This document shows positions 23,060 through 24,949 of a stretch of 24,949 nucleotides of DNA, one piece after another (the first letter of the stretch is position 1; each line of letters begins with the position of its first letter). This DNA comes from Gammaproteobacteria bacterium (GTDB lineage Bacteria; Pseudomonadota; Gammaproteobacteria; Arenicellales; JAOTYS01), in the NCBI GenBank assembly GCA_029861795.1, contig JAOTYS010000019.1, forward strand, positions 1-24,949, written 5' to 3'. The position numbers and the translations under genes are program-made. The notes below the pieces were generated by a model that had not been told where the DNA came from, did not search any database, and worked only from the letters and a program-made list of their open reading frames with translations.

Positions 23060-24949
23060 ATGGAAAAAGATAGCAGCCATATTGATTACAACACCAAGAT
23101 TCTTGAGATTAGAGATCTCAATCTCTCCTACTACACGCGCGCCGGCGAGATCCCCGCAGTGATCGATTTTTCCCTGGACGTTTACAAAGGCGAGACCATT
23201 GGAATTGTCGGTGAGTCTGGGTGCGGTAAATCAACTGTCGCGATGGCGATCATGCAGTACATGGGGAGCAACGGCGGTGTGAAGAGCGGCACCATCGACT
23301 TCAAAGGCAAGGATCTCAACGCCATGTCAGAAGAGGAATTGCGACGCTTACGCGGCTCTGCGATCTCCATGATCTATCAAGAACCATTCGCGGCACTGAA
23401 TCCAAGCATGAAAGTGGGTCGGCAGCTTATGGAAGTGCCGCTCGCCCACGAAGATGTCGGTGAGAAGGAGGCGTACGAGCGTGCCAAGCAGATGTTGGCC
23501 GACGTCAAGCTACCGGACCCCGCGCGGGTGATGGATGCGTACCCTCATCAAATCTCCGGTGGCCAACAGCAACGTGTGGTGATTGCCATGGGATTGCTGT
23601 CCAATCCCGACCTATTGTTACTCGACGAGCCGACCACCGCGTTGGACGTCACGGTGGAAGCCGGGATCGTTAAACTGATTGCCGAGATCAGCAAGAAGTT
23701 TGGGACCTCGCAGATTTACATCTCCCATAATCTGGGGCTAATTCTTGAGACCTGTGATCGAGTATTTGTGATGTACTCGGGTGAGGTCGTTGAAGAAGGA
23801 ACGATCAATTCACTCTTCACCTGGCCGCGTCATCCCTACACCCACGGGTTGTTTGGCTGTATACCGTTGCCGACCGCGGATAAGAATGCGGCGCCGCTGA
23901 AGCCTATCCGGGGTCAGCTGCCTCTACCCCACGAGCGTCCAAATGGTTGTAACTTCGGCCCCCGCTGTGATCACTTTGTAGAGGGTCGGTGTGATGCTCA
24001 GGAGGTCAAAGCAGAGCAGGTCACCGGTAGCGCCGATGATCACATGGTTCGCTGTTTGCGTTGGCAGGAAATCGATCACAAGGCCGAGGCGCCTGGGGGC
24101 GATGCCCGGGAACCGATGCAGATCGGCGACAAGGTGCTTGAAGTCAGCGATATGAAAAAATACTACGAGGTAAGAGACAGCTCACTGGCAGCAATGATTT
24201 CGGGGAAGGGCGTCAAGTTTGTGAAAGCGAACGAAGCATTGGATTTTTCCGCTCGAGAAGGCGAGACCGTCGCCATTGTTGGAGAATCGGGCTGTGGCAA
24301 ATCCACGTTTGCGAAGGTATTGATGGGTTTGGAGACCGCGACCGATGGAGAGATCAAGCACAACGGACGCGCAATTCAGGGACAATCTGTGCAGGACCGG
24401 TCTGCGGAACAAATCGGTTCGCTGCAAATGGTTTTTCAGAATCCTAGCGACACGCTCAACCCTAGCCATACCATCGGCACCCAAATATCACGGGTGATCA
24501 AGAAGTTCGGTGTTGAGAGTGACAAGCAGAAGATTCGCGACCGGGTAATGCGACTACTCGATGTGGTAAAGCTACCGCGTGATTTCTACTACCGGCGGCC
24601 GCGTCAGCTATCTGGTGGACAGAAGCAACGTATCGGTATCGCCCGAGCGTTCGCCGGCAATCCATCAATGGTGATTGCGGACGAACCCGTGTCGGCGTTG
24701 GATGTGTCGGTGGCGGCGGCTGTGACTGAGCTTTTGATGGACATTCAGCGCGAACACAAAACCACGTTGCTGTTCATTAGCCATGATTTAAGCGTGGTGC
24801 GTTACTTGTCGGATCGTATCGTGGTGATGTACTTGGGAATGATTATGGAGCGCGGTAAGACCGACGAGATATTTGCACCACCCTATCATCCCTACACCGA
24901 GGCGTTGTTATCCGCGGTACCTATTGCCGATCCAGAGGTCACCAAGCGC
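23060..24949 (+). CDS. ABC transporter double ATP-binding protein (DppD-DppF fusion), 3' end cut by window edge
   Basis: The frame is open for 630 codons to the window end; AGGAG lies eight bases before the ATG at 23060. Domain 1: Walker A GESGCGKST (51-59), signature SGGQQQR (about 166-172), Walker B LLLLDEPTTALD. It is followed by the oligopeptide-transporter C-terminal segment with NGCNFGPRCDHFVEGRC (about residues 295-312) and a later MVRCLRW, four cysteines that may hold an iron-sulfur cluster as in DppD-type ATPases. Domain 2: Walker A GESGCGKST (about 408-416), signature SGGQKQR, Walker B MVIADEPVSALD. The sequence stops at ADPEVTKR, just where the second C-terminal segment would begin, so about 50-100 residues are missing. 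It energises the two permeases upstream. Confidence 0.92.
   Translation, partial: MEKDSSHIDYNTKILEIRDLNLSYYTRAGEIPAVIDFSLDVYKGETIGIVGESGCGKSTVAMAIMQYMGSNGGVKSGTIDFKGKDLNAMSEEELRRLRGSAISMIYQEPFAALNPSMKVGRQLMEVPLAHEDVGEKEAYERAKQMLADVKLPDPARVMDAYPHQISGGQQQRVVIAMGLLSNPDLLLLDEPTTALDVTVEAGIVKLIAEISKKFGTSQIYISHNLGLILETCDRVFVMYSGEVVEEGTINSLFTWPRHPYTHGLFGCIPLPTADKNAAPLKPIRGQLPLPHERPNGCNFGPRCDHFVEGRCDAQEVKAEQVTGSADDHMVRCLRWQEIDHKAEAPGGDAREPMQIGDKVLEVSDMKKYYEVRDSSLAAMISGKGVKFVKANEALDFSAREGETVAIVGESGCGKSTFAKVLMGLETATDGEIKHNGRAIQGQSVQDRSAEQIGSLQMVFQNPSDTLNPSHTIGTQISRVIKKFGVESDKQKIRDRVMRLLDVVKLPRDFYYRRPRQLSGGQKQRIGIARAFAGNPSMVIADEPVSALDVSVAAAVTELLMDIQREHKTTLLFISHDLSVVRYLSDRIVVMYLGMIMERGKTDEIFAPPYHPYTEALLSAVPIADPEVTKR

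Overview
The window reads as a metabolic, chromosomal stretch of an uncultured, probably marine or host-associated member of the Pseudomonadota (moderate GC, oligopeptide-type ABC operons, a Tat-dependent binding protein, REP-like GTAGG/CCTAC repeats in intergenic DNA, a rhodoquinone gene). The assignment to phylum is inference; the window has no rRNA, tRNA or housekeeping marker. No CRISPR array, integrase or transposase was seen.

Layout. Positions 1-9222 are all on the minus strand: an MttB/trimethylamine-methyltransferase family gene cut by the left edge, a DUF1059 protein, a pyridoxamine-phosphate-oxidase-like flavoprotein, a TauD/TfdA dioxygenase, a small frameshifted gene, and a tightly packed group of an M24 metallopeptidase, a short di-haem cytochrome c of NapC/NirT C-terminal type, and an RquA-like rhodoquinone methyltransferase, then a CocE/NonD (S15) hydrolase. 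Positions 9506-14618 are a plus-strand ABC importer operon (Tat-exported binding protein, two permeases, a fused double ATPase). Then follow a DapA-family aldolase/lyase (minus), an MmgE/PrpD-family gene and a two-cluster ferredoxin-like protein (plus), an intergenic cluster of REP-like repeats, a minus-strand pair caiD-like plus L-carnitine 3-dehydrogenase, and a second dipeptide/oligopeptide ABC operon (plus) that starts with a permease and runs off the right edge inside its double ATPase gene.

How it may work together. Two ABC importers of the DppBCDF type, two hydrolases of amide or peptide bonds (M24, S15), a DapA-family lyase and an MmgE/PrpD protein suggest uptake and breakdown of small nitrogenous organics. 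L-carnitine dehydrogenase, a carnitinyl-CoA dehydratase homologue and a pyrrolysine-free MttB homologue point to quaternary-amine catabolism (carnitine and perhaps betaine). RquA with an adjacent small c-type cytochrome suggests rhodoquinone-dependent electron transfer when oxygen is low. Points worth a second look are the RquA-cytochrome pair, the co-occurrence of genes from two different carnitine pathways, a short repeat flanked by an 8-bp direct repeat, a near-perfect operator-like palindrome in front of the dioxygenase, and the frameshifted small gene.
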